Assembly: GCA_022820725.1 (NCBI GenBank)
Contig: JAJEFA010000011.1
Coordinates: 124,001 to 188,000, forward strand
Source of the DNA: Candidatus Binatia bacterium
GTDB lineage: Bacteria; Desulfobacterota; Binatia; Bin18
Reading direction: 5' to 3'
DNA length: 64,000 nt
Below the pieces are notes generated by a model. It made no database searches. It saw only the letters and a list, made by a program, of their open reading frames with translations, and had not been told where the DNA came from. Position 1 is the stretch's first letter. Every line of letters starts with the position of its first letter. Positions 8,735 to 18,046 of this stretch are shown here, one piece after another. A program made the position numbers and the translations under genes.

Positions 8735-9367
8735 GTGGTCGGTACCGTCCTTCTCGTAATTCACATCGCAGCCGGCTCGGTTGCGCTGCCGACGGCCATT
8801 ATCGCATTGATAACGGCCAAGGGCGGCACTTATCACATAAGAGCCGGGCGGGTCTATGCTATCGCAATGACGGTGATCTTTGTTACCGCGCTGCCACTGG
8901 CGATACTCGGGTCCAACCTGTTCCTAGCGCTGATCGCTCTATTCAGTTTCTATCTGGTATTTGCCGGCTGGCGCTTTGCCCGGAACAGACACGGGCACGC
9001 CCAGCCGATAGACTGGGCCGCGGTGGCAGTCATGGGGCTGACCGGGTTAGGGATGTGGAGCTACGGTGCTGTCCTTCTCTTGTCGGGTAGTGCTCAGTGG
9101 GTAACGATGGTGGTATTTGGGAGCATCGCGGTGGCACTGAGTGCCGTTGATGCCCGTTTCCACACCGGTCGGCGAGCGTCCGGCAAGCAGCGTATTACCC
9201 GGCATCTCACTAATATGCTGGCGGGAACCATCGCAACCGTCACCGCGGTGTTAGTCGTCAACGTGGAGACCGACCCCGTATGGCTGGCCTGGATTCTGCC
9301 CACCATTGTGATAACTCCGCTGATAGTCTGGTGGAACGTGCGGATTGGGCGGGAGACGCCGGGGTAA
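8735..9367 (+). CDS. DUF2306 family membrane protein
   Basis: A 210-residue inner-membrane protein with about seven hydrophobic segments. VLLVIHIAAGSVALPTAIIAL followed by KGGTYHIRAGRVYAIAMTVIF is the typical start of DUF2306 proteins, with conserved His in the first helix and the HRxxGxxYxxxM-like loop. The GTG at 8735 is chosen because GGAAGGAGA precedes it by four bases; an overlapping ATG at 8733 is in another frame. The function of the family is unknown. Confidence 0.75.
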   Translation: MVGTVLLVIHIAAGSVALPTAIIALITAKGGTYHIRAGRVYAIAMTVIFVTALPLAILGSNLFLALIALFSFYLVFAGWRFARNRHGHAQPIDWAAVAVMGLTGLGMWSYGAVLLLSGSAQWVTMVVFGSIAVALSAVDARFHTGRRASGKQRITRHLTNMLAGTIATVTAVLVVNVETDPVWLAWILPTIVITPLIVWWNVRIGRETPG

Positions 9368-9421
9368 CGCAGGTCAGTGTAGCCGCAAAGCAAAGATTTT
9401 GGACCATTTGTCCCAGTGAAT

Positions 9422-10468
9422 CTATACTGAGGAGGAGGCCGATCCGAACTGCGGCATGACCTGGCTGGCGAACAATTCCATTGAGCGCTCGGACTGGGCC
9501 TGGGTCAGACTGCCCCAGGCGAACGAGACCAGAATATAGTTGCAGCCGCTGGTCTCGAAGAAGCGGGTAATCTCGTCCTGCACCCGGCTGGGAGAGCCGA
9601 CAATGGCGACATCCAGGCTGCGGGCGACCTGGAGGTCGGGGGTGAACAGGGTGTGGGCCACGCCGAAGTCGAGCCACAACTTTTCAATATTGGCGTAGTA
9701 GTCCTTATAGGCCGGTGTGGCGATGGCTTCGGCTTCCTGGTCCGTGTCCGCTACAAAAACATGGCGGAATGCGCCCATTTTCGGCGTTTCGACCTGGGGG
9801 TTGAGGTTGAGCGGATTGTTCCGATTGTGCGACCACACCTCTTGGTACTGAACGGTCAGGTCTTTGATCCCGCTGCTGGGTCCGCCGCTCGCCATATGCA
9901 TGCCGCGCTCGGCGGCAAAGCGGAGGCTGTTCGCATTGATCACCCCGTACCAGAACGGCGGGTTGGGCGTTTGCTTGGGGTGCAGTTCCATCGGGACATC
10001 GGCACACTGGTAATATTTGCCTTCGTAAGTGAGCCGCTCCTGGTGCAGGCCGGCAGTGACCATTTCCAGGGCTTCCTCGAACATCGCCCGCGAGTGTAAA
10101 AACGGCACCTCAAAATAGGCCTGCTCAAACGGCGACACACCGCGCCCGACCCCGATTTCCAGGCGGCCGTTGCTCATATGGTCGAGCATGCAGATTTCAC
10201 TGATCAGCCGCAGCGGATGATACAGCGGCAGCAAATACACCAGCGGCCCCAAACGGATGCGCTTGGTGTGTTGGATGGCGGCAGACAGAAAGACGCTCGG
10301 AGACGGCGCCATGCCCAGCGGCGTGGCGTGGTGCTCGGCCAGGTGATAGCCGTAAAAGCCGGCTTCGTCAGCCATCTTGAGGAGTCGCATGCGGCCCTCG
10401 TACAACTCACCCAGCGAGTCTGCCCTGCGCTCCAGGTGATCAAAGATGCCAAACGCAACATCACTCAT
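9422..10468 (-). CDS. Luciferase-like (LLM) flavin-dependent monooxygenase
   Basis: A 348-residue TIM-barrel protein of the bacterial luciferase-like superfamily, which uses FMNH2 or F420. Typical features are FYGYHLAEHHATPLGMAPSP, RIRLGPLVYLLPLYHPLRL, MLDHMSNGRLEIGVGRGVSP and the late VGSPSRVQDEI segment. It lies 20 bases downstream of another LLM gene on the same strand; both read away from a TetR gene. Such enzymes often catalyse oxygenation or C-S/C-N cleavage of xenobiotics and aldehydes; the substrate is not predictable. Confidence 0.85.
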   Translation of the reverse strand: MSDVAFGIFDHLERRADSLGELYEGRMRLLKMADEAGFYGYHLAEHHATPLGMAPSPSVFLSAAIQHTKRIRLGPLVYLLPLYHPLRLISEICMLDHMSNGRLEIGVGRGVSPFEQAYFEVPFLHSRAMFEEALEMVTAGLHQERLTYEGKYYQCADVPMELHPKQTPNPPFWYGVINANSLRFAAERGMHMASGGPSSGIKDLTVQYQEVWSHNRNNPLNLNPQVETPKMGAFRHVFVADTDQEAEAIATPAYKDYYANIEKLWLDFGVAHTLFTPDLQVARSLDVAIVGSPSRVQDEITRFFETSGCNYILVSFAWGSLTQAQSERSMELFASQVMPQFGSASSSV

Positions 10469-10488
10469 ACCGTAATCTTTCTGGTGTC

Positions 10489-11454
10489 CTAGCCCATCCG
10501 GGGCAACACTTGGTCCGTGAATTGGAGAAAGCTCTCATGGCTCAGCGGCGCACCGATAATGTAGTCCAGATGGATTTCTTCATGCAGGCGTGCGAGTTCG
10601 TCTTTGACTTTCTCCGGCGTGCCGTGAATGACGACTTCGTCAACGTAGCGCTGAACAGGGTCGCCCGCCCCATACATCTCGGGCGGCACATAGCTATCCA
10701 CCAGCCATTTGGCCCCCTGACGGGCGACTTCGGCGGCTTTTCCCTGGGTGGAAGCAATGGCGAGGAGACGCGCCATGGGTATCTGACGGCCTTCAATGGA
10801 ATAGCCGTGGCGGGCGAGCGTATCCCGATACAGTTCCCATTTATGGCCCAGTTCCGCATGAGTGGCGTGCGGGTCCATGAGAATCGAATGGCCGACGGAG
10901 GCGGCCCACTCGATAGCTGACGGTGAAGAGGCTGCGGCCCACACAGGTGGGTGCGGTTTTTGTAAAGGCTTGGGCAGGACTTCGACATTTTCGAAGGAGA
11001 AATACTGGCCCGTATAGGTCAGGCGGTCGTTGGTCCAGGCTTTGAGCACAATGTCCATGGTCTCCCGAAAGCGGGCTTGGCTATCCCCGACGGACACGCC
11101 GAAGGCTTTGAACTCTCTCAGGTCAAAGCCACGCCCGGCTCCCCAATTGACCCGGCCGCCGGACAGCGTATCGAGCAGCGCGATTTCCTCGGCCAGGCGG
11201 AGTGGGTGGTAGAAGCTGGCCAGGCACACGCCAGCTCCGATCCGAAGATGCTTGGTGCGGGCTGCGGCATACATTCCAATGACCGGAATCGAAGGGCAGA
11301 CGCTGTAGTCGTTAAAATGATGCTCGGTCAGCCAGACCGCATCATAGCCGTTTTGATCCATGATCTGGATACGTTCCAGACCACGTTGATACACCGTCGC
11401 AATCTCTGTCCGACGTCCCGGCCAGCTAAAGAATTGAAGGATGCCAAATTTCAC
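10489..11454 (-). CDS. Luciferase-like (LLM) flavin-dependent monooxygenase
   Basis: A 321-residue LLM enzyme: KFGILQFFSWPGR at the N-terminus, YDAVWLTEHHFNDYSVCPS, LRIGAGVCLASFYHPLRLAEE, LLDTLSGGRVNWGAGRGFD and HGTPEKVKDEL. The GTG at 11454 is selected because GAGGAGAACC lies just before it and the barrel's first strand starts there; the open frame extends 32 codons further up. It is the first gene of a two-gene unit with the LLM gene at 9422 and is divergent from a TetR regulator, which may control it. Confidence 0.85.
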   Translation of the reverse strand: MKFGILQFFSWPGRRTEIATVYQRGLERIQIMDQNGYDAVWLTEHHFNDYSVCPSIPVIGMYAAARTKHLRIGAGVCLASFYHPLRLAEEIALLDTLSGGRVNWGAGRGFDLREFKAFGVSVGDSQARFRETMDIVLKAWTNDRLTYTGQYFSFENVEVLPKPLQKPHPPVWAAASSPSAIEWAASVGHSILMDPHATHAELGHKWELYRDTLARHGYSIEGRQIPMARLLAIASTQGKAAEVARQGAKWLVDSYVPPEMYGAGDPVQRYVDEVVIHGTPEKVKDELARLHEEIHLDYIIGAPLSHESFLQFTDQVLPRMG

Positions 11455-11562
11455 ACGGTTCTCCTCGGCGTCGGTTGGTTGCTCTCGCCAAGTATAGCGG
11501 GATTGGGCCGGAAGTCTGCCCCCTCTTGGGATGCTAAGGGCTTTCTTCAACCGGACTTGACG

Positions 11563-11582
11563 TTAACTGTCCGTTCGGTTAA
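11563..11582. promoter_or_regulatory. Candidate TetR operator
   Basis: TTAACTGTCCGTTCGGTTAA is an imperfect palindrome (TTAAC/GTTAA outer arms, CCG/CGG inner arms) of the kind bound by TetR dimers. It overlaps a TTGACG-like element (11557) and lies three bases before the first possible start of the TetR gene and 109 bases before the divergent LLM gene, so it could control both directions. Confidence 0.5.
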
Positions 11583-11585
11583 TTA

Positions 11586-12299
11586 ATGCTCGCTATGGCT
11601 CGTCCCATCAAAACAGCTTCGTCGCCGGACTATCGCGTCAAGATCGGGACGGTTGCTGAAGCGCTGTTTGCCGAGCGTGGTTTTGACGGCACCTCGATCC
11701 GGGAGATTACCGAGCGCGCCGGCGCGACCAAGGCCCTCCTCTATCACTATTACGACAACAAGGAGGCGCTGTATCAGACGCTGCTTGAGGACGCAGTGAG
11801 CGGAGTGGTCACGCAGATTGAAGCCATTGCCGCAGACGGAACCGAACCCGAGACGCAGCTGCGTGCCGTGGTACAGGTATTCATTGACGCCTATCATGAC
11901 GCGCCGCACCGGTTTCAGATGGTGCAGCGTACCATTGACGACCATCATGCGGTTGCCGCGGTGCTGGCCGAGCGCTGGTTTTCGCGGGCGCACCGTGCCT
12001 TGCAGAATATTGTGACGCGCGGCGTGCGTCAGGGCGACCTGAAGCCGCTGCCTGTCCAGATGGTTCCGTTGGCCATTATCGGCCTCGTGATTCACACCCT
12101 GCGGGGACAGAAACTCGTGGGCCATGTGGACCCGAAGCTGTCCGGCGATCAGGTGCTGACCGCCCTGCCTGACCTGGTTCTGGCCCTGCTCACCGTTGAA
12201 CCCGGTCAGATAAAAACCAAACCGAGGGGTGCGCCGGCGTCTCGGAAACGCGCCCCGAGTCAGACTTCGCCCAGGGCCAGGAGTGCACCGGCAGGATAG
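11586..12299 (+). CDS. TetR/AcrR family transcriptional regulator
   Basis: A repressor of about 237 residues. The N-terminal helix-turn-helix reads GTVAEALFAERGFDGTSIREITERAGATKALLYHYYDNKEALY, a textbook TetR DNA-binding domain; the rest is the helical ligand-binding and dimer domain. The C-terminus is basic and low-complexity (KPRGAPASRKRAPS). ATG at 11586 leaves no room for a ribosome site; ATG at 11595 is an alternative, or the mRNA may be leaderless. A palindromic candidate operator lies just upstream. The MMPL permease gene starts 11 bases after its stop, so it probably autoregulates the export operon. Confidence 0.88.
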   Translation: MLAMARPIKTASSPDYRVKIGTVAEALFAERGFDGTSIREITERAGATKALLYHYYDNKEALYQTLLEDAVSGVVTQIEAIAADGTEPETQLRAVVQVFIDAYHDAPHRFQMVQRTIDDHHAVAAVLAERWFSRAHRALQNIVTRGVRQGDLKPLPVQMVPLAIIGLVIHTLRGQKLVGHVDPKLSGDQVLTALPDLVLALLTVEPGQIKTKPRGAPASRKRAPSQTSPRARSAPAG

Positions 12300-12310
12300 A
12301 GGAATACCGA

Positions 12311-14848
12311 ATGGAATCCATTTTTCGCACCATTATCCGTTTTCGTTTTCTGGTTATTGCGGCTGTTCTGGGAGTGACGGTCGTTGCGGCCATGCAACTC
12401 CAATACCTGCGCTTCGAGAGCGATGCCGAATCCATGATCCCCCCCAATGATCCGGTCCTGCACTACAACGACGTTGTGGAAGAGCGCTTTGGAATGCTGG
12501 ATCTCATCATCGTCGGCGTCCTGAACGACAACCCGCAGGAAAACGGGGTGTTCAACCCGCGTACCCTGGGCATTGTCAAAGAGTTCTCCGAGAAAATTGC
12601 GCTCCTGCCGGGCATCAAGGCCGTCCGGGATGAAGACGTGACCAGCGTGGCCACCATGGACAATATCACCGGCACCAGCGACGGTATGGCGGTTGATCCG
12701 TTCATGGAAGAGCCGCCGCGCTCGGCCGAAGCCCTGGCCGCGTTGAAGGACGCTCTGTTTGACAACGCCATGTTTGTGGACTGGGTGGTGTCGCGCGACG
12801 GCACCGGTCTGCTCATCATGGCCAGAATGGAATCGTCCGAGGGAACGCTTGAGGGGGTTGCCCGCCGGGCGGCGATCTACCGCACCATTCGTGACATGAT
12901 CCGGGAAAAAGAGGCGGTCGGCGTGCCCGAGCAGTTCCATATCGCCGGTCGCGGCGCTATGGAGGTGACCTTCTCCGAGGACGGCCGGAGCGACATGGAA
13001 CGCTTCCTGCCGCTGATCCTGTTCATTGGCCTTGGGACTCTGTATCTGACCTATCGCAGTTTGCGCGGCGTCCTCCTGCCGTTTGCCGTGGTGATCATCT
13101 CGGTTATCTGGAGCATGGGTCTCATGGCCTGGCTCAGGGTGCCCATGTATTTTATCTCGACCATGATGCCGGTCACGCTGATGGCGATTGGCGTGGCCTA
13201 CGGCATTCATATTCTCAGCCGCTACTACGACGAAATTCTCAGTCAAGTCGAACCGGACGCCGAGACGGCCGTCATGGCGGCTATGCAGGAAATGTGGAAG
13301 CCGGTGGTGTTCACGGCCCTGACGACCGCGGCCGGCTTTCTGTCCTTTCTGACTGCAGCCATGGTGCCCATCCGCTACTTCGGCGTGTTTACCTCGGTCG
13401 GGGTTCTGGCGGCGATGGTGGTCTCGCTGACTTTTTTTCCGGCCGTCCTGAGCTTGCTGTCGCCCACCGCCAGCCGCAGCTTGCGCAACCAGATGAACCG
13501 AAGTAGAGACTTGGCCGCTACCGGTTGGGCCGCACGGACTCTGTCCAGCCTGGGCCGGGGAGTTGCCCGGCGTCCACTCCTGGTATGGAGCATTGCGGTC
13601 GGCACCGTGCTCATCTGCCTGATCGGCCTGCAGCGCCTCTACGTCGACTCCTCATGGATCGACGTGTTCCACAAGCAGAGTCCGGTCCGCATCGGCGACG
13701 AGGTCCTGCGGGAGAAGTTTCAGGGCACGCTGCCCATCTACGTGGCCATCGAGGGGCACGAGCCCGACCTGCTCAAAGATCCGAACCTGCTGGACAAGCT
13801 CGACCGTCTGCAAGCCGCGGTTGAACAGGATTCGATTGTGGGTGGCTCGCTGTCAATCGCCGAGTTCATCAAACGCATGCACCGGGTCATGAACGAGGAT
13901 CGCAAGGAGATGGAGGTCATTCCCGACTCGCGTGACCTGATCGCCCAATATCTGCTGTTGTACTCCTTCTCCGGAGACCCGGACGATTTTGATGAAGTGG
14001 TCGATTATGACTACCAGCACGCCAATGTGTCGTTCTTTCTGCGCTCGGATCACAGCGCCGATATCGAACGCGTGATCGACCGGATTCAAGACTTTGCGGT
14101 TCGGGAATTCGGGGTCGAGGAGAACGGCGGCCAGGCGGGCGACCACGACCCGCTGACGGTGCGGTTCGGGCGCTGGGTGGCCGGTATCACGCCCACGGTC
14201 ATTGGCTGGGAGACCAAGAGTGGATTCTGGATCGGCTTTGCCGGGCAGGGCTATATGAGCAATCGCTTTAGTGAGCTGGTCGTGTCCGGTCAGTTGACCA
14301 GCCTGGTCACCTCGCTGCTGGCGGTGTTTCTGCTCACTACCTGTATGTTCCGTTCCGTGGTTGCCGGGCTGATCAATATCATTCCCATCAGCGCGGTGAT
14401 GGTGTTCAGCTTTGGTCTCATGGGGCTGCTGGGCATCCCCCTCGAAGTGGGAAAATCCATGACCGCCTCCATGGTGATCGGCATCGGAATCGACTACACC
14501 ATCCATTTTCTCAATAAATATCAACTGAAAACCAGAGACGGCCTGGTTAACCCGGAGGCCATTACCGTGGCCACCATGGCCACCTCGGGCAAAGCCATTT
14601 TCTTTAATGCGGCCGTAGTGGTCGGGGGCTTCCTGGTTTTTCTGACTTCCAACTTCAAGCCCAATTTCTACCTCGGAGCGATGATGGCGCTGAATATGGG
14701 TGCCTGCCTGCTGGCCTCCATGACGCTCTTGCCGGCCATCCTCAACACCTTCAAGCCGCAGTTTGTGTATGGCACCATGCCGTCGCCCGCTCCGGTAATG
14801 AGAACTGACTACGCGGTTTCACCCCTACAAGAGAAGGAGACAGTATGA
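12311..14848 (+). CDS. RND/MMPL family transporter (HpnN-like)
   Basis: An 845-residue inner-membrane exporter with the RND layout: one N-terminal helix, a large periplasmic loop (about 35-230), a helix cluster, a second helix (about 415-435), a second periplasmic loop and a final five-helix cluster. The segment MPVTLMAIGVAYGIHILSRYYDE and its repeat TASMVIGIGIDYTIHFLNKY carry the acidic residue in helix 4/10 typical of MMPL/SSD permeases that use the proton gradient. Family members move lipids and hopanoids between membranes. It follows tetR by 11 bases and overlaps the LolA-like gene by four bases (ATGA), so the three downstream products probably act together. Confidence 0.9.
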   Translation: MESIFRTIIRFRFLVIAAVLGVTVVAAMQLQYLRFESDAESMIPPNDPVLHYNDVVEERFGMLDLIIVGVLNDNPQENGVFNPRTLGIVKEFSEKIALLPGIKAVRDEDVTSVATMDNITGTSDGMAVDPFMEEPPRSAEALAALKDALFDNAMFVDWVVSRDGTGLLIMARMESSEGTLEGVARRAAIYRTIRDMIREKEAVGVPEQFHIAGRGAMEVTFSEDGRSDMERFLPLILFIGLGTLYLTYRSLRGVLLPFAVVIISVIWSMGLMAWLRVPMYFISTMMPVTLMAIGVAYGIHILSRYYDEILSQVEPDAETAVMAAMQEMWKPVVFTALTTAAGFLSFLTAAMVPIRYFGVFTSVGVLAAMVVSLTFFPAVLSLLSPTASRSLRNQMNRSRDLAATGWAARTLSSLGRGVARRPLLVWSIAVGTVLICLIGLQRLYVDSSWIDVFHKQSPVRIGDEVLREKFQGTLPIYVAIEGHEPDLLKDPNLLDKLDRLQAAVEQDSIVGGSLSIAEFIKRMHRVMNEDRKEMEVIPDSRDLIAQYLLLYSFSGDPDDFDEVVDYDYQHANVSFFLRSDHSADIERVIDRIQDFAVREFGVEENGGQAGDHDPLTVRFGRWVAGITPTVIGWETKSGFWIGFAGQGYMSNRFSELVVSGQLTSLVTSLLAVFLLTTCMFRSVVAGLINIIPISAVMVFSFGLMGLLGIPLEVGKSMTASMVIGIGIDYTIHFLNKYQLKTRDGLVNPEAITVATMATSGKAIFFNAAVVVGGFLVFLTSNFKPNFYLGAMMALNMGACLLASMTLLPAILNTFKPQFVYGTMPSPAPVMRTDYAVSPLQEKETV

Positions 14849-15651
14849 AGACCATCGGGTTATGGATCGGATTTGGATTGTTGGTGCTGAGTGCAGTTTC
14901 GCTCGCCGATGCGCAGGAAATCCCTGGGGAGCCCAGCGGACGGGAGATTGCCGTCATGGTGGACGAGCGTGAGGACGGCGATGATCAAATCTCCGAGGCC
15001 GTCTGGACGCTGACCAATAGCAGGGGTAAGACGCGCAAGCGCCATACCCTGCGCTACTGGAAAGACTATGAGGGCCTGGATGGGCTGTCGAGTAAATCTT
15101 TTATTTATTTTGAGTCCCCGCCCGACGTCAAAGACACGACCTTTCTCAACTGGTCGCAGGAAGACGCAGAGGCCGACGACGACCAGTGGATCTATCTGCC
15201 GGCCCTGCGCAAGGTCCGCCGGATTGCCTCCGGCGATAAGGAAAACTCCTTTATGGGCAGCGATATGATCTACGATGATATGGCGGACCGAGAGGTTGAG
15301 GAGGACACGCACAAGCTGCTGCGCGTCGAGCAGGACAACGGCACCAAGCTCTACGTTCTGGAGTCCACGCCCGTAAAGGAGAATTACATCTACAGCAAAA
15401 AGCTCCGCTGGATAAACGCCGAGACCCTGACCGAGCCCAGAATTGAATTCTACGACCGCAAGGGCCGCCTGCTCAAAATCCTGACAACGGAATGGGAGGA
15501 GATCGACGGGATTTGGAACTGGAAGCGGATCGTGGTGGAAAATCAACTCACCGGCCATAAGACCGAGCTGGATATCAGCAACGTCCGCTTCAATCAGGGT
15601 CTCAAGGAGTCAATCTTTACCGAACGGTCGCTGCGCAAGGGCGCGCCCTAG
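14845..15651 (+). CDS. Outer-membrane lipoprotein-sorting (LolA-like) protein
   Basis: A 268-residue exported protein. A signal peptide ends near ALADAQ (residues 1-25); the mature part matches the COG2834/LolA-like group that accompanies MMPL permeases, with RKRHTLRYWKDYEGLDG, SFIYFESPPDVKDTTFLNW, QWIYLPALRKVRRIASGDK and SFMGSDMIYDDM. The half-open barrel of this fold carries lipids across the periplasm. Translational coupling to the permease (overlap ATGA at 14845-14848) and the beta-barrel gene 12 bases downstream support a trans-envelope route (inference). Confidence 0.85.
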   Translation: MKTIGLWIGFGLLVLSAVSLADAQEIPGEPSGREIAVMVDEREDGDDQISEAVWTLTNSRGKTRKRHTLRYWKDYEGLDGLSSKSFIYFESPPDVKDTTFLNWSQEDAEADDDQWIYLPALRKVRRIASGDKENSFMGSDMIYDDMADREVEEDTHKLLRVEQDNGTKLYVLESTPVKENYIYSKKLRWINAETLTEPRIEFYDRKGRLLKILTTEWEEIDGIWNWKRIVVENQLTGHKTELDISNVRFNQGLKESIFTERSLRKGAP

Positions 15652-15663
15652 ATTGTTCTCTCT

Positions 15664-17616
15664 ATGAGCAGCACGCCCCTGAGACGGAAGACCTGGGTTT
15701 TCAGCCTTGTCGCGATCCTGTGGATTGGAGCAGGAGTATCGTTCGCCCAAGCCGCTTCTCCCCCGGTCCTGCGTCTCCACAAGGTCCATCTGACTGCCGA
15801 CGGGAGTCAGCGGCAGGTAGTGCTGCAATTCTCCCAAGCGCCGAGTGCTATCCACGCCTTTCCGCTTTCGACCCCAACCCGCCTCGTGATCGACGTCATC
15901 GGGCCGGTTCTGCCGCACCCCTCAGCGGCCTATCCGGCCAAAGATACCCTCCTGCGTCGTGTCCGGGTGGGCACCCACCCGCAGCATCTGCGTTTCGTGC
16001 TTGACCTCAAAGGCGAAAAACTGCCGGCCTTTACTGTCGAGCAGCAGGGCAGTCGGGTGAGGGCGGTGCTCCGGGCGCCGGATCGGCCGACCCCGGAGCT
16101 GAGAGCGCAAATCCTGTTTGAGAGCCCTGAGGCCAGCAGCTTCGCCCAATCGATTCCGCAGCCATCCACCTCCACGCCCGATTCCCCTCAGGCAGAGCAG
16201 CAGGCCGGAGCCGCACCGCCGCCGGCGGTGCCGAAAACGGAGGGTGCGTCAGTCGCACCTAGCCGCACCGCGGCCAGTCGGCAAGGTCCCGGACGTGTCA
16301 CTCCGTCCGCCCGGCGGCCCGCGCGTGAGCCGCAACCCGGCTTGTTTGAGACCCTGCGGGACCGCTTGGACGTGACCGGCTATGTCAAAAATGAAACCGC
16401 GCTTCGGCTCCACTCTCCGCATCAGCTCTCAAAGTCTCAGAACTGGTTGCAGGCCGAGATTGAGTTTGAACTCACCGATTGGGCCGAACTCACCATCCTC
16501 GGACGGTCGATGTTTGATCCGGTCAATCATCTGGAAACCAATATCGAGGATTTCCGGACCTCGCCGGTTGATCGCTTGGAGGGTGGCGATTCGTTTCAGG
16601 CCGAACTGCGGGAACTGTATCTCGACGTGCTCTACGAGGATTTTGATATCCGCCTGGGCCGGCAGCAGATCGTGTGGGGCGAGTCCATCGGCCTGCGCAT
16701 CCTGGATGTGATCAACCCGCAAGACTTTCGCGAGTTCATTCTGAACGACTTCATTGATGCCCGCATCCCGCTGTGGGGGCTGCGGGTGGACTACACGCTG
16801 AGCGACTGGACGTTTGAGGGCCTGTGGTTGCCCGACTTCGAGGCCAACCGTCCGGCCGACCAGGGCAGCGAGTTTCAATTTCGGAACGTTCCCACTCAAG
16901 CGTTGCGTTCGGCGAATCAGCCTGAGGATTGGCGGCTGAGCGATTCTGAAGTTGGATTTCGGATCACGCGTTTTTTACGCAACATGGACCTGTCCGTGAA
17001 TTATTTATATTCCTGGAGCGATTTCCCGGTCCCGTTCCTTGACCGAAATACGTTTCGTTTCAAGCCCCGGCATGAGCGCTTCCATCTGATTGGGGGCAGC
17101 TTCAATTACGCCTTTGATGTGTTTGTGATTCGCGGCGAGGGGGGCTTGAGACTCGGAGAGCATTTTGTGTCTGCCGACCTGCCCAAAAGCTACTACAGTA
17201 TCCGGCAGCGGGAGTTCCTATCCTATGTCTTGGGATTGGACTGGACGGTGCACGATAATCTCATGGCGAATGTGCAGTTCTTCCAGAATGTGATCTTCAA
17301 TGCGCCCGGCGCTCTGGTTGGGGAGTCTGTTGAGAATGCGGTATCGCTCTTCCTGCTGTCCGATTTTATCAACGAGACCCTCCACCCCCAACTGCTGGTG
17401 CTGTACGGCATCAATTTTGGCGACCTGCTGATCCGCTCCCAGGTCCGATACGATTTCTCGGACTACCTGTCGGCCACCATCGGGGCCGATTTTTTTACCG
17501 GCTCACGCTCCGGTTTGTTCGGTCAGTTTGCCGCTCCCGTACGCGACCATGACCGGTACTGGACCGGACGGAACAGCCGACTCTTCCTTGAAGTCAAGCA
17601 CTCGTTCGCGCTGTAA
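15664..17616 (+). CDS. AMIN domain plus DUF1302-like outer-membrane beta-barrel protein
   Basis: A 650-residue exported protein. After a signal peptide (to about residue 31, ASFAQAA-like) comes an AMIN domain of about 100 residues (VVLQFSQAPSAIHAFPL, TRLVIDVIGPVLP, RVRVGTHPQHLRFVLDLKG). A Pro/Ala/Gln-rich linker (about 145-225) leads to a long beta-rich region with RQQIVWGESIGLRILDVINP and alternating aromatic strands ending in FLEVKHSFAL, which resembles DUF1302 barrels. AMIN domains bind peptidoglycan or anchor to the envelope, so the linker could tie the barrel to the cell wall. It is the last gene of the tetR-MMPL-LolA operon and may be its outer-membrane exit. Confidence 0.8.
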   Translation: MSSTPLRRKTWVFSLVAILWIGAGVSFAQAASPPVLRLHKVHLTADGSQRQVVLQFSQAPSAIHAFPLSTPTRLVIDVIGPVLPHPSAAYPAKDTLLRRVRVGTHPQHLRFVLDLKGEKLPAFTVEQQGSRVRAVLRAPDRPTPELRAQILFESPEASSFAQSIPQPSTSTPDSPQAEQQAGAAPPPAVPKTEGASVAPSRTAASRQGPGRVTPSARRPAREPQPGLFETLRDRLDVTGYVKNETALRLHSPHQLSKSQNWLQAEIEFELTDWAELTILGRSMFDPVNHLETNIEDFRTSPVDRLEGGDSFQAELRELYLDVLYEDFDIRLGRQQIVWGESIGLRILDVINPQDFREFILNDFIDARIPLWGLRVDYTLSDWTFEGLWLPDFEANRPADQGSEFQFRNVPTQALRSANQPEDWRLSDSEVGFRITRFLRNMDLSVNYLYSWSDFPVPFLDRNTFRFKPRHERFHLIGGSFNYAFDVFVIRGEGGLRLGEHFVSADLPKSYYSIRQREFLSYVLGLDWTVHDNLMANVQFFQNVIFNAPGALVGESVENAVSLFLLSDFINETLHPQLLVLYGINFGDLLIRSQVRYDFSDYLSATIGADFFTGSRSGLFGQFAAPVRDHDRYWTGRNSRLFLEVKHSFAL

Positions 17617-17644
17617 TCGGGCCGGTCCGTCTCTGGCAGGGCCT

Positions 17645-17706
17645 TCACAGCGCCATATGGCCGCCGTCAACCGGCATGGGATGCCCGGTGACAAAAGACG
17701 CCGTAT
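17645..17706 (-). pseudogene. Fragment: 3' end of a short-chain dehydrogenase gene
   Basis: On the minus strand the bases encode ASFVTGHPMPVDGGHMAL and a stop, the C-terminal tail of an SDR. They are about 90 percent identical over some 60 bases to the end of the intact SDR gene at 21006, whose tail is HPMPVDGGYMAQ. Nothing upstream continues the similarity, so it is a detached copy of a gene end. Confidence 0.6.
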
Positions 17707-18046
17707 GGAAGTTTAATCAGGGGAGGAGGGAGCTGGTCTTTAGGAATCTCTTGACGCGCTCGAAAAAATCGGTCCCCGTGATCTCTGTCGGCCACTCCAG
17801 GTACGGGGCAATCCACAGCGCTTTTTTGTCGTCCTGTAGCACTGAGATTGCCTTGAGATGGATAAGCTGAATTATATTTCCTAAGAATTTCCGACTTGTT
17901 TCTCCGGTTTTTTCCGTGTTGTTTCCAGTTCGCATGGTACATGTTAGCCGGGTTGAACGCGTCCACCCCTGCCGGTACGCCAAGGATTTCTGTGTGCCGT
18001 GCGTCTAAACTATGAGACGCACGAATGTGGCGGAGGACGATAGACC
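17707..18046. other. Intergenic region, 340 bases, with an inverted repeat
   Basis: The stretch between the SDR fragment and the sigma-factor gene is less GC-rich than its surroundings. I see no credible coding frame: the open frames lack ribosome sites and family features. The only structured element is the inverted repeat at 17999-18022. Confidence 0.35.
17999..18022 (+). promoter_or_regulatory. 8-bp inverted repeat before the ECF sigma gene
   Basis: GTGCGTCT (17999-18006) and AGACGCAC (18015-18022) form a perfect 8-bp inverted repeat with an 8-base loop, 24 bases before the sigma-factor start. CGTCT in the left arm resembles the -10 element of many ECF promoters, but no matching GGAAC -35 box is evident. 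It could be an operator or an mRNA hairpin. Confidence 0.4.

Noticed and set aside
12260..13246. Minus-strand frame opposite the MMPL gene
   Set aside because: It is the complement of a strongly conserved permease region and has no ribosome site or family motif.
17719..17983. Small minus-strand frame in the 17.7-18.0 kb gap
   Set aside because: The start is a TTG without a ribosome site, no family or signal peptide is seen, and the opposite strand is also open.
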